Shown here one piece after another: positions 16,935-28,604 of a stretch of DNA of 64,000 nucleotides. Under the pieces are notes generated by a model. It worked only from the letters and a program-made list of their open reading frames with translations, did no database searches and was not told the DNA's origin. This DNA is from Gadus chalcogrammus (Eukaryota; Chordata; Actinopteri; Gadiformes; Gadidae): positions 18,234,758 through 18,298,757 of the forward strand of contig NC_079426.1 of the NCBI RefSeq assembly GCF_026213295.1, given 5' to 3'. How positions within the stretch are numbered: position 1 is the first letter of the stretch; each line of letters starts with the position of its first letter. A program made the translations under genes and the position numbers.

Positions 16935-17497
16935 GTAGGTGTTTGTGCGCATCCTGTGTGTGTGGAGGAGTGTTTGGATGTAGTCCATTTTTAAAGATAC
17001 GACTGCACGTCTAAAGACACCACGTAATAAAATGTGACTTTTTCCTCTTGTTGGCTAATTGCCAAAAACCATATATAAACTGAGTACCGCACTCACATTG
17101 CGCGCGCTCAACCTCGAGTGGGTCATGAGTTTGATTCAGAATCCATTGATTGTCTTTGCACACATGACAATTTAATCTATAGCAACTCCTCTCAGTGTAC
17201 CAAAAAATTAAGTGTGTGATAAAAGCACAAAATAAATAAGTAGACCCAACCACACTGTGAAGTGAACTGGTAACATTGTATTGCAAACAACTTCACAGGG
17301 CAATATGCATCACTTTTTCGTCAGCAACAGTGCACTTAGAGCAGTTCTGAACACACAATGTTGTCCGACAGGCTGTCCTCGTGGTCTCCAACAAACACCC
17401 TTACACCACTGGCAGGCTTGCCTCTTTGCTAAGGCAGTGTAGAGCTGGCCATGTGCGAACACACTTTGGGGCAGGAACACTCCACTCTCGACAATTT
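16935..17497. other. No gene seen
   Basis: No coding or transposon signal is recognised; a unique-looking spacer. Confidence 0.45.
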
Positions 17498-17725
17498 TCT
17501 TAACGTCTTACCTGGGTGACTGTCACTGCGGTGTGTACGCGTGCGTTTGCGTTCTTACCTGCGTGTGTGTTGATGGTGGAGCTGTGATGTTAAAAAAAAC
17601 ATAACGTCTTTCTTACCTGGGAGAGTGTCCCTGCGGTGTGCGCGCGTGCGTGTGTGCTCTTACCTGCGCGTGTGTCCATGGCGGAGCCATTTTGTTTAAA
17701 AACATAACGCCTTACCTGTCCGCGC
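17498..17725. repeat. 105-bp tandem duplication carrying repeated 5' splice-site consensus
   Basis: Two units of about 105 bp and the start of a third. Each has TAACG, CTTACCTG, CTGCGGTGTG, CTTACCTG and a T/A-rich end. On the minus strand each CTTACCTG reads CAGGTAAG, the consensus donor. The five copies are at 17507-17514, 17554-17561, 17612-17619, 17659-17666 and 17711-17718. Confidence 0.8.
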
Positions 17726-17848
17726 ACACACCCGGTGTGTGCGCGTGCATGTGTGGGATTGTGTGTGCGCGCGTGTGTGTGCACTTCCGTGTACGTGTCG
17801 CTGCCTTTGCCTTGGCGTGCGGTGTGTGCGCGTGCGTGAGTGCGTGTA

Positions 17849-17849
<1 letters not shown>

Positions 17850-17938
<89 letters not shown>
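17850..17938. repeat. (GT)n microsatellite
   Basis: A pure GT run of about 88 bp within a wider TGCG/TGTG-rich region (17725-18005). Confidence 0.96.
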
Positions 17939-17940
<2 letters not shown>

Positions 17941-19105
17941 TTTCCGTGTATGTTCATGCGCATGTGCGTGTGTGTGCGTTGTGTGTATACGGTGTATATG
18001 TGCGTGCTTCCTGCTATTATAATTGTAAGATAATATATATAGATACATATACATATATTTATAAAAATTGTAGCTGAAATGATGTTGTTGAGATTATGTT
18101 GTTTAATTCCATGTTGGCAGAAACCCATTTGATAATAATAGTATTTCATGGAATAATGATGATAATCATATGATCCCATGTTTCTGCTCTCCCTTCATGT
18201 GATGCCTTGACAGCTGGCCCAACACACAGCTGGCTAATGCTAAGTTTAGTCGACTTTGCACAAGTTAATCCAATTCTGCAGGATCAAAACATATCCGTAA
18301 TGCTTTTAAACAGGGGCTTGAATGCAATTAAGCTTGGCGTTAAAAAACAGACCATTAGCTCCTGCTAATTTCTGAGAAACTGAACATTTGCATGAGACAT
18401 GATTTTTGTTGAATTCAGTCCATTGTATATGTGTATCTCACGTCTAAAAGATTTTCCTGAATCAACATTGGAAGCCACCCCCCTACCTGAAACCCAGTAG
18501 AGGGCTGACACCCCCTTACCTGAAGCCCTAGACCTAACCTAGAGGAACACAATGCAACAGGAATAACAGGTGCCGGACTTGCAAACAGATGAAAACAACA
18601 GAAACAAAGCTTTAAAAAGCTTAAGGCTCTTACAAGGGGATTGTCGTATTTTTAAGAATTCAAAATTTGGTTTTAAATGTTGCCATGGCGTATAATCAAT
18701 GTGCTGGATGTGTGATTTACGCATAAAGCCGAAAATCTCCAAAATCAATCTGGAAGTGGAAACAAAAAATCAATAGCAAACCACAAAATCAAACCACCAC
18801 AAGACGAACAGCGTGCGTCCGTGGATCAGCTGTGTCACGTAGGGGCATCACATGCTTTGTGTGTGCGGAGCACTGATAAAGAGGTGCAAGTTATCCCCCT
18901 CTCTCTTATTTTCTTTGCTAAGCAGCAAAATAAAAGAACCACAGTCCCCCCCCCCCCCCCCCTACACAAACACAAACCTCATCCAACCGTGATGAATACA
19001 GAGTATGTTACACCAGCCTTCTTTCTCCATTTAATGAAGGACCATTCTTTCCTGTGTGTCTTTACACGTGTGAGATATGTTGACCAATGTCAAGGTTGAG
19101 AGAGA
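17939..19105. other. No gene seen
   Basis: AT-rich sequence with a 16-C run near 18947-18962 and a short imperfect duplication at 18477-18530 (CCCCCTTACCTGAAGCCC and a variant). No gene is recognised. Confidence 0.45.
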
Positions 19106-19117
19106 TAGCTAAAGAGA

Positions 19118-19215
<98 letters not shown>

Positions 19216-19514
19216 GGGGAGAAAGAGAGAGAGCAAGAGCAAAAATTAGAGAGAAAGAGAGAGAGAGCGAGAAAGAGAGAGGGAGGTAGAGCAAAAGAGA
19301 GAGAGACAGCAAGAGAGAGAGCAAAAGAGAGAGAGAGAGCAGAATAGAGAGAGATAGAGAGCAGAAGAGAGAGAGAGAGAAAGCGCCGAAGAGAGAGAGA
19401 GAGAGAGAACAGAAGAGAAAGAGCATAAGAGAGATAGAGAAAGCGTGCCCAAGAGAGAGAGAGAGCAAAAGAGAGAGAGAGAGAGCGAGAGAGCAAAACA
19501 GAGAGAGAAAGCGC

Positions 19515-19574
<60 letters not shown>

Positions 19575-19609
19575 GAGAGAGAGAGCAGAAGAGAGAGAGC
19601 GAGAGAGAG

Positions 19610-19655
<46 letters not shown>

Positions 19656-19672
19656 CGAGAGAGAGAGAGACA
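19106..19672. repeat. Giant (GA)n purine tract
   Basis: About 565 bp of almost pure purine on the plus strand: a perfect GA block at 19124-19212, then a GA field with AGCA/AGAA interruptions, then perfect blocks again. Long mirror-like homopurine tracts can form intramolecular triplexes. Frames read RERERE or SLSLSL and are not genes. Confidence 0.97.
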
Positions 19673-19802
19673 ACTCCAGAATTTCACAGTGTCTCTCTGG
19701 AGTTGGTAGACCACAGCTGTTCAATAATCAAACCCTGGCACTGCGCTAGTGTATGTTTCTCCTTCCTCTTCTGTTTTTCATGCTGGGAGGTGTGTGTGCG
19801 GT

Positions 19803-19929
<127 letters not shown>

Positions 19930-19989
19930 GCGTGCATGCAACCGTGTGTGCGTGTCTGCTCGGCTGCGTGAGTGCGTGTGTGTGTGCAT

Positions 19990-20284
19990 GGATCACCAAG
20001 CTGCTGAGCCCTGGCAGCTTGTGTTGCAGACACTCTCTGCAGACCCTGGTTTTCCTCCAGCAGAGTTACAACGATCAGCCCACTGGGGCCCGTAATGCAA
20101 ACAGGTGGGTTACAGGCGGCATCCTGAACAGGCAGGCTTAAACATTGCTCTGTTTAATTGATACATTGGCCCTGCTGCGTTTCCAAGGGTTGCATATAAT
20201 TTGTGTTTGTGTGCACACATTTCAACTCGCTCGGCTAAAACCGTTGTAGTGGCACGTCTCATTCATCAGCCTCTGTACCACTTG
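19990..20284. other. No gene seen
   Basis: A short unique spacer between the GT array and the probable BEL long terminal repeat. Confidence 0.4.
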
Positions 20285-21064
20285 TTGGAGTCAACTAACA
20301 GTGTTTGCAACGCGAGCGAAAACACAAGACAATGTTCCTTCGTTCTAAAAGGTTTACTTGAAATTCTTCAAATTAAATACACGTCTTCACCAGTATAATG
20401 TCTTACGCACGGTCAAAAAACTGTGTCGCTTCCATCAATGTCAAACTCCAAACTGTATTACGTCACCGCCGTTACCGTTATAACTATACAGTGATGTCAT
20501 TACGTAAAAATACCAAAACATAGAAAATAACATATTTAACATTTTTACATTACTAAATTATGCATTTTAACAGATTTACACATTATGAATTAACATGAAA
20601 TTAATGTTAGAATTTTTTAATAATTTTAAACTAAATATTTATTATAAATCAAAGATTGGCATATTAGCTCTTAAGGCAACCACACACCGGACCAACCCGA
20701 TTCGCGTCTGTAAATGAAGTCGGGCTATTTAATCTGGCCAACTCGAATACCGACATGGGCGGTACACACCTACGGGTATACAGCCGACGCCGTATGTTCC
20801 GCGCTTGCGCGAGATGTAATGTCTCCAAAACAACAGGTGGCGCTAATCTGTATTGCGGGCCAAAAAACCAACAGTCAGAATAGTAAAAAGAATGACAGAC
20901 TCGAATGGCCGATTACACATGTTGAATCGGCTGAAATGACCGCCGACGTTGCCGATTTGAGCGACCACACCAAATAGATTTATGTCACCGACGCCGATTT
21001 TCTCACCAACGCCGATTTTCGGTCCAGTGTGGGCTTACCTTTACACTACCCGGCCCCTAATTGG
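20285..21064 (-). repeat. Probable BEL/Pao 3' LTR region, interrupted by a MITE
   Basis: Downstream of the BEL integrase (minus strand) comes an LTR-like order: a purine-rich stretch reading ATTAGGGGCCGGG (a polypurine-tract candidate), then AT-rich sequence and TGTCTTGTGTTTTCGC-like sequence near 20320. The MITE at 20674-21040 splits it. There is no second LTR copy in the window to compare with, so both boundaries are guesses. Confidence 0.3.
20674..21040. mobile_element. PIF/Harbinger-type MITE with TTA target duplication
   Basis: A 367-bp element has imperfect terminal inverted repeats: it starts AGGCAACCACACACCGGACC, and the complement of its right end starts AGGTAAGCCCACACTGGACC, 16 of 20 matching. 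TTA flanks both sides (20671-20673 and 21041-21043). A 3-bp TWA duplication is characteristic of PIF/Harbinger insertion. Internal CGCCGAT and CCGATT words recur. There is no coding capacity. Confidence 0.7.
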
Positions 21065-21189
21065 TTAGGCAGGTGGACTTAGCAATTACAAACTAAAACA
21101 TCAAGAGCCAAAATGAAACAACGTCCAAAACAAACTGGTTTCTTGTGATTCTTTCCACCCTTTTTTTACAGCAATCTCTGCTGACACTG

Positions 21190-22474
21190 CTTCTTCTTAC
21201 AAGCACAGTTTGTTAACAGGCCTTTCCAAGAGACTGGTCTTGGTCTTTATCTTCACTCTTCGAACCGCGCCGCTGGAGTCCGGTAAGGTTTCAACCACTC
21301 TTCCCATGAGCCAGGAGTTTCAAGGTGAAGAACTGTCCACTAACAACACAACATTTCCAGTCGAAAAATGTCTTTGTGGTCTCGACCACTTCTGCCGTTC
21401 TTGGAGGAGTGGGAGGTTCTCACGGGTCCATTCAGTCCAGAACAAGTCTGCCAGATACTCGACTTTTTTCTTGTGAATGTGTCGTTTTTGCTGAAAATGC
21501 CTGGAGGCATGGTGGGCTGCGACTTCAGCAGCAATAAATTATTAGGGGTCAGAGGCTCGAGGTCATTCACATCGTCCGAGATACTTGTGAGAGGCCTGCC
21601 GTTTATGATGCTCTCAACCTCGGACAGAACTGTCTGAAGACAATCATCATTCACAGCTTGTTCTTTCAACAAAGAATTGAGAATTCTTCGCACTGTTCGA
21701 ATCTGTCTTTCCCAAACCCCAACCTGGTGGTAAGCTGCCGGGCTGTTGAATATCCACTGTATCCCCTTTGGTTGTAAGACTCTTTAGATTTTGTCATGAT
21801 CAAGGAGTTTAATTGCTTCCCTCATCTCCCTATCAGCGCCAACGAAGTTTGTGCCGTTTTCAGAGCGCATGATAGTAACCTGACCTCTTCTAAACACAAA
21901 ACGCTGAATCGCGTTAATGCAGGGGTCTGTAATGAGGCTGTCTGCCACTTCGATGTGCACGGCTTTAAGGGTAAGGCAAGTGAACAGTAAGCCATATCTC
22001 TTGACTGTACTCCGGCCTCGCTTAATATCGAACAACCCGAAAAAATCCACAACGGTGTTCGTAAAGGCAGAAAGAGGCAGTCTTCAGGCAAGTTTGCCAT
22101 CTTTTGTTCTCCGACTCTTCCACTGATCCGGCGACACACTGCACACTTGTTGCTTATTTTTCAGATAGCAGAATTGGCTTGTGGGATTCAATACTTGCTT
22201 CTTACTTGTGCCATGACATAACTGCGTCCGCAATGTCCTGTTCTTTGGTGTATGAGTATGTATTAGAGAGTACTGCTGGGTGCTTGACATTCTCTGGCAT
22301 GGCCGACTTGTTGAGTCTTCCGCCAACTCTCAATGTGCCATCTTGCAGAATTGGATCCAGCTTGAGCAGCTGACTTTTTCGACTGACTTGTTTTCCCTTT
22401 TGCAGAACTTTAGTATCCTCTCTGAATTGTTGTCTTTGGCTGAACTGGATTAATATGGACTCTGCAGCGACCAT
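21190..22474 (-). pseudogene. BEL/Pao integrase remnant
   Basis: Three broken frames. 22474-22202 carries the integrase N-terminal region (VGGRLNKSAMPENVKHPAVL). 22050-21784 carries the catalytic core (MDFFGLFDIKRGRSTVKRYG, then VTIMRSENGTNF). 21693-21340 carries the core end and C-terminal region (LSEVESIINGRPLTSI, LEPLTPNNLLLL). A tail with KTKTSLLERPVNK follows to a stop near 21197. The first core Asp and the final Glu (EVE) can be seen, but the second catalytic Asp, expected in SDNGTNF, is Glu here (SENGTNF). The frames are separated by shifts, so no integrase could be made. Confidence 0.88.
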
Positions 22475-22840
22475 ATCCTCTAGGTAAGTGGTTTATTTTC
22501 CTTTGTTGTTCTGTATTTCTCCATGCGTTTTTCTAGCTTTAATCTTTGCTTTTCGGGGTCCTTTTCGGTTTGATTGACTTTTCTTGAGAACTCTTTTCTT
22601 TCATCTTTCAGCTGGCGCAAGGTTTCCTTCAGCCGTAGAATCCAGGCCACTGACCTCTTCAGCTTATGCCAGTCCGAGTCAACACTATGACTGTGTTGAC
22701 TGAAACTGTGTTCTTCACCTCTGGGTCATCTTGAAGGCTTTCCTTCCTTTGCACAGGTTGTTTGGGCCAATCATGTTCGCTTTGCAGAAGGGAATTTGGT
22801 CCATCAATCCATGTTCCTTCTTGCATCAATGTTTTGGCTT

Positions 22841-23191
22841 TCAGGCCCCTGCTAGCTTGATCTGCAGGGTTTTCTGCTGTGCCGACGTAGTTCCACTGAG
22901 ACGGCTTGATTCGCGAATCAGTGTAACTCTGTTTGCAACGAAAGTTTTGAATCTAGCTGTTTCACTGGCAATATACCTGAGTACAGTAGTGCTGTCTATC
23001 CAAAAGGTAGACGGTTGAAGTGGAAGTTGTAGCTCTTGACGTAGCATCTTGTCCATCTTCACCGCCACGACTGCCACAGTCAGTTCAAGCCAGGGAATTG
23101 GGACCTGCTTGAGTGGAGCCACTCTTGATTTACCCATCAAAAACGAGCAATGTTTCAAGCCTTGCTTGTTCTCTAGCAGCAGATAAGTCAC
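22841..23191 (-). pseudogene. BEL/Pao RNase H remnant
   Basis: The frame contains CSFLMGKSRVAP, PIPWLELTVAVVAVKM, FWIDSTTVLRYIASE and FVANRVTLIRESS, the characteristic RNase H block of Pao-type elements. It is followed out of frame by the spacer that leads to the integrase. It carries no LTR or promoter signal. Confidence 0.85.
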
Positions 23192-23280
23192 AGTGCCGTA
23201 TGCCTACTCTGAGGCATCCGAGAAATGATGTAACTGCGCTACGGCAATGCATCCGAAGTCTGGAGGTTTTAAGCATCTGC

Positions 23281-23925
23281 TCACGTGGAAGTCAGTAAGG
23301 TAAGTAACATCTTCTTTCCATTTTTGCAACCTTCAGCATGTTTTTTTCCAATGCTCTCATCCCAACCGTGCTGCTCTTTACAAATCTCTTTTAGCAGAAG
23401 TTTGGCTGGCAGGACGACCGGCACCAAGAAGCCGAGGGGGTCGTAGACGGACTTGACGACGGATAAAATGCCCCTCCTCGTCACCGGCTTGTCTTGCAGC
23501 TTCATGCTGTAAGTGAAAGCATCCATGTCTGTATCCCACTGTGCGCGGAGAGTCCTCTCGACTGGTAGTGCGTCATGACTTAGATCCAAGTCTTTTGCTT
23601 CACTAGCTCTGTGTACTTCTGGGATGGACGGTAACAACCTCCGGCTGTGGCTCATCCACTTTGTTAGATTAAAACCTCCACTGGCACACAAGGTGCGGAG
23701 ATCACTTTCCAATGTCACAGAGTCTTCTTCTGTAGCCACGCTCTTTAAACAGTAATCCATGTAAAAGTTCTGCAGAATTGTGTCAGAGCCCCTGTCTCCT
23801 GGCTTCTGGGGAGGCAGTGGCTCTGTGGTCCTCAGTGGTTCTCCGAAGGGCGTACGAAGCAACGCTTGGCGATGAGGTGGCCCCAAATAGGTGCACTGCC
23901 ATCCGGTATTCCTCCATGGGCCCAT
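23281..23925 (-). pseudogene. BEL/Pao reverse transcriptase, C-terminal half, with mutated active site
   Basis: From about residue 48 the frame reads TILQNFYMDYCLKSV, DLRTLCASGGFNLTKWMSHS, VTRRGILSVVKSVYDPLGFL. The catalytic box of this family is YVDD; here it is YMDY (about residues 55-58), so the second catalytic Asp is lost. The first 45 residues are out-of-frame sequence: the true continuation comes from the upstream frame across a shift near 23800. Confidence 0.88.
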
Positions 23926-24868
23926 TCAAGTTACCATTGGGCCACCAAAGAAAGCGGAGGAGATCTGCATCTCCTTCTGGCACCTGAACTTGATAAAACA
24001 TTGACTCGATATCTGCCATCATGGCTATTGGCTCTTCACAAAATCTTAAGAGGACGCCAACCAACGTGTTGGATAGATCGGGTCGCTGTAGTAATTCATC
24101 ATTCAAAGTGCGGCCCTGAAACGAGGCTGTGCAGTCGAAGACCACTCGTAGTTTTCTTTTCTTAGGATGATACACCCCGTTCAGCTTGTGTTTCGGAACT
24201 TGGACAGCATAGCCTTTGCTTATGATGTTGTCCATGAAGGCTTTGTACTCTTCAAAGAACTCAGGATTCTTCTTGATCTTTCTGTGCAAACCGGCTATGC
24301 GCTGCTCCGCCACACAATGGTTATTAGGCATTTGAAGCGTCTCGTTCCTAAGAGGCAATCCAATGCTGTAATGTCCGTTCTCCAGAGTTGCTGTTTTGTG
24401 CACAGACTGCATGAACTGTTTATCTTCTTGCGACAACGCTTCATTGTCATCGTAGTTGCGCTCCTGGAAAACAGTATTATACTGTTGGACAAGTAACTTC
24501 TCAACTTCAATCAATGAGATCCTGTTCACTGAACATTGAGGCGGTGTGTTCTCTGTGTCCTCCAGTTCCTTTCTCATGGGCCCATTCACTACCCATCCAA
24601 TGGCAGCCTTAACGGCATAAGGTCCTCCATGTTGACTGTTAATAATGCGCCATGGCTCCGTAGCCTTCGGACAGTTTGCTCCTATAAGTAAGCCTACATC
24701 TGCTACCAATCCTGGCAAACGCACTTCACTGAGATAAGGCCACTGTTGAATATCTGATTGCCTGGGTATGTTTTCAGCATGTACTGGTATGTTGCTGTGA
24801 GTGTACACCTTAGGAAGATCGATATGCTCGGTCTCTTCCAATCCGCACACTTCCAGGTCTGATATCAC
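23783..24868 (-). pseudogene. BEL/Pao protease C-terminal part and reverse transcriptase N-terminal half
   Basis: The first third carries the end of the aspartyl-protease-like domain (LPGLVADVGLLIGANCPKAT and AIGWVVNGPM). The rest is the Pao-type RT fingers/palm: KLRVVFDCTASFQGRTLND, MMADIESMFYQVQVPEGDAD and LRFLWWPNGN. RT motif A keeps its Asp (ADIESMF, about residue 285). The tail after ALRRTTED is frameshifted. This 361-codon stretch is the longest intact frame in the element. The neighbouring strand-matched frames complete the same pol. Confidence 0.92.
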
Positions 24869-25141
24869 GTAGCTACTTATGAGCTTTGGTTCTCCAGGTT
24901 CTCCATGGTGCTGAGATGTATTTGTGTTGGTTTACCTTTAATCCTCACGGGTACAATGGATAGCACACATTCAGCTTTTCCGGCCCCAGTTAGACTACAG
25001 GACTCTACAGGACGGTGCACACAAAACTTTGTTTCTGTGAGCACCGTCTCTCTTCTCAGGTAAGACAGAACCTTCTCTTTTCACTATGTGCAAAATGTCT
25101 GGATGCCTTAACGCACATTCTTTGCATTCAATCCTTCTTTT

Positions 25142-25480
25142 TCAGAACTTGCAGAATAGCTTGCATAGATGGCCGGGAGTTAAGCAGCCAAAACACAAGC
25201 CATTTGACTTTAGGAAGTCCACACGTTCTTTGTGAGGCTGATCTTTTATTTTGTTGCATGAAGCTAGAGTGTGAGACGTGGAAAAACGGTGTCCTGGAGA
25301 AGTGCTGATGGACCAATGGACCATGCTCCCTGGTTCATACAAGTTGCCAATCAAGGATGTGTGTGCAGAGAGATACCTTCCTGGGTGCTGCAATGACCCC
25401 TCTCTGAAAGGCTCCATTTGGCGTTGGCAGCGTTTGAACACATTTGGAAGGGAAGTGAATAGATCAGGTACCCATGTGCT
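25142..25480 (-). pseudogene. BEL/Pao gag C-terminal remnant with zinc knuckle
   Basis: The frame ends HKERVDFLKSNGLCFGCLTPG followed by HLCKLFC. This matches the gag zinc knuckle of BEL elements preceded by the usual RVxFLxSxGLC motif. The last Cys of a CX2CX4HX4C knuckle is out of register (Phe at the expected place, Cys one later). The upstream part is divergent gag. About 270 bp of broken sequence separates it from the protease frame. Confidence 0.75.
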
Positions 25481-25528
25481 TTGGGTTTCCCACAGAAATA
25501 CGAAATGAATTCCAACGGACAGCAACAA

Positions 25529-28500
25529 ATGCCAGAGTTTAGCTAGTTAGCACCCAGAGGATATCCGTGGTATTCTGAACCTAACCGTCATTAAAGTGCC
25601 AAGCGCTAGAAAGAAAATATGAAATTTGAGCAATAGAGACTTTCCCCGAGAGAACCACTGTGAATAATAATTATTATACATTTTTCAAGACCAAGTGTGA
25701 TAAATGAAACCCTCCACAAAGCAGTTCCTCAGACACAGATCTTTTATATATATTAAACCCTATGCCACCCAGAGCCAGAGAGAGGGAGCTGAATTGCTAT
25801 AGCTGGCACACACCTTTAAATGAACAAAATGCTTCCCTTGAAAACACTTGTGTGTTTGCCTCACATAGTTTGTTTTCTACAGTCCTTTGTTCAGATTCTT
25901 CCTGCTCACTTACAACCACTATTTTTACCTTTCTTTCAGCGAGGATGCAATACATCCTGCTCACATTCTCTGAGGGATGGTAGGGCCCCATGAAGGACAT
26001 CCAGCCATGATAGAATTCAAGGCCTGTTGGAGGCTAAGGACAGGACAGAGCAATGAGCACAGAGCCAGACTAAATTGAAAAAGTATTGATGTTTCACTTT
26101 ATTAAGGCTTCAACCATAGGGTCATTACGTCCATTGCTTATTTGCTTAGAGTTAAAGAATAAATGACTGAAAGTTTATGCCTATATAACAGACCATAGTT
26201 AACTTGTGTAGGGGGATGCCATGTAGTGTGCATTGCAATCAGATTCAAGTTTCAAAGCTGTTTATAATCACAATTAATAAAAAAAAAGGAACAATGATGT
26301 ATTAGGATCATTGAAATTATTTGTTTATTGTTCGAGTCTGGAGTGACCTAGATAAAAGGAACACCTATCCAGTCAGAGCGATCAGGCATACATGATCGTT
26401 TAGAAGGCTTGGTTCCTGATTGAAGCCAGTATCAATTTGTGAAAGGTACCATTGTCATTTATTGAATAATGATAGGGAAGAGCATTTTGTCGCTTCCCTA
26501 GTCACGCAGACAGCTCAGCCTTGATTGACACAGCTGCTTTATATCATGAAACTCATGTAAAAGGATATGTCAAAGACTGTGAAGAAAAGTGGAATGAGCA
26601 TCATTAGTTACTTTAATAGCCAAAACAATTTATCCGCAACCCTGTAAGTCAGACACATGGTAACTAAGAACTTACTAAAGGCTTACGAACATCCATAGAG
26701 ATCAATAGAATAGCATCCATCACCGAGTATCGCACACCAAAAGCCATACTAACTCACGGCTACATCGCTAAGCTTAGTGAATATGCAGATACGTATAATT
26801 GTATAGATGTAGCAATGATTCTCAATCTGGGGGGTGGGTAATACAAATAAAGCATACTTTATTTACCCCCCTAGTCGTGTAAGTACCATATTCTACAATG
26901 TTAGCCTCAAATAAATTGTGTAGTTATCCTAGTCAAGTTTCCCTAAATAAGGTGGCTAATTATTAGTTATGTCCGACTCAGCCAGTTCTATGACCCCTAT
27001 GTCACACTGTGTATTCCTGTTGCAGCAGACCGGCCAACCGTAGACTGAGTAAATGGTGCGCATCTTTGTATGAACCCATGTTCTCTAAGTGCATTCAATA
27101 ATGCACAACCATTAGGGGCTGCACTTTTGATTAGGATTTTGTTGTTGTTGTTGGCAGTGGAATGCTTTTACTCTGGAGGTCATCCACTAAACACACTGCC
27201 CACATGGGGTTCAATGAGAACACATTGAATATCATGTTTGCTGCACATTGCTCTTGTTGGGGACTCAGAGCCCTTGGAGAGGCTATATTATGGTCTGGAT
27301 GGGTTGACATTCTATTCCTACCTTCTGCTGAAGCCAAAGCAGCATAATGTTGTCCAGCCAACATTTGAGCGTCTTATATAATCCGACCATAGCTATAGAA
27401 ATATGAAATGCTTCTGACAACCAGGTCGGTTTGCAATACTCTGAATCAATTGAGATTAGGTTTCCTAGTAACCAGACATCACTGTTGGCAAATCAGCCAA
27501 GTAGCAGTCTGTTGATGCAACTCATTCTTTCTATGGCTCTGGTTTCACCACACCACTGGGACTTTGAACATCCAATCGTGTGGCAGCCAGGGGCTTTGTA
27601 CACCTGATTTCACTTATTACCCTAATGACCCAGCCCTTGATTAGAATCAGCTGTGCACATGCAGGGCAGAAAGCCAAACATCAGTCCTCTGGGACCTGTG
27701 GTCCCAGGAGAATGGATTATAACTACACCAGCACCACCTTAGGAATAATGAAGACATCTCACCAGGGCTATGGAAGGCAGCTAAAAGCGGGGCCGACACG
27801 GTCTCCCGACATGGTGTGCAATGGGTGGTCAGTCAGTGGAGACAGTAGGCAGCAGTGGTGTTGATGAAGCAGCTCTGAGCTCTCACTCTTGCTCTCTCTC
27901 TCTTCCAAAGTGGCTCTATATCCTGTGTGAATGAAGGGGGGAGCCACCGAGCAAGGTCTCTCCACAACCTACATCCATGATGTGTCAGTTACTCCGGCAT
28001 TTGTGTGTTGTGTCTTTGTTCATTCTAGTTTGCAACTTTGTATTTTTGTGTGCGGCTGTGAATGTTCTGCCTTGTCTGTGTGTGTGTTTATGTGCATGCA
28101 TGTTTGTGTGCATCCTGGGTGTCAAAGTTTGTCTGTGTGTGTTAGTTTGCTACTGTGTGTGTATGTGTGTGTTTTATAAATCCCCAGTTTTTTTGTGCAG
28201 GCATGCACTGGTGAGCAGAGCTGCGAGATGTGTGTGTTCTAGTGCATCAATGTGTGTGTGTGAGGGAGTGAGTGTGTTGCGTGCCTGCCTCCACGGTGGT
28301 TTCATTAACTGGTTGCTGATTCCCACTGAAGCCTGATAGCCTGAACACAGCTTCAGACCCATGGAAGTGTCAGTGTGTGTGTGCGTGAGTGTGGTGCATG
28401 CGTGGGTTTTAGAGATCCCCCCGTATACTTGTGAGTGGAGACAGGTCCAGGCAATCGGAACCTTGATATTATGGGATATCCATCAGAGAGCTTGTGGTGG

Positions 28501-28563
28501 GTTCTCCGTGGGCTCAGTTCAGGCCTCATAATGGGCTCTAAACCCTTGCTTCATTACTCAAGG
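25529..28563. other. No gene seen
   Basis: AT-rich unique sequence between the BEL element and the G tract. A TGTG-rich impure segment occupies 28070-28410. The short frames show no family match or coherent splice sites. No 5' BEL LTR is recognised here. Confidence 0.45.
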
Positions 28564-28564
28564 G

Positions 28565-28565
<1 letters not shown>

Positions 28566-28604
<39 letters not shown>
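28566..28604. repeat. Poly-G tract, 39 G
   Basis: An uninterrupted run of 39 G on the plus strand, followed by GA/GGT-rich sequence. Strong potential for G-quadruplex formation, and a likely site of sequencing or assembly length error. Confidence 0.95.

Larger units (their letters stand above)
21065..25528 (-). mobile_element. Decayed BEL/Pao LTR retrotransposon (internal region)
   Basis: Gag zinc knuckle, protease, reverse transcriptase, RNase H and integrase remnants follow one another on the minus strand in the order expected for BEL/Pao pol. The frame is broken many times by shifts and stops, and catalytic residues of RT and integrase are changed. No 5' LTR is found above 25.5 kb, so the element is 5'-truncated or its LTR is unrecognisable. 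It is an old, inactive copy. Confidence 0.92.
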
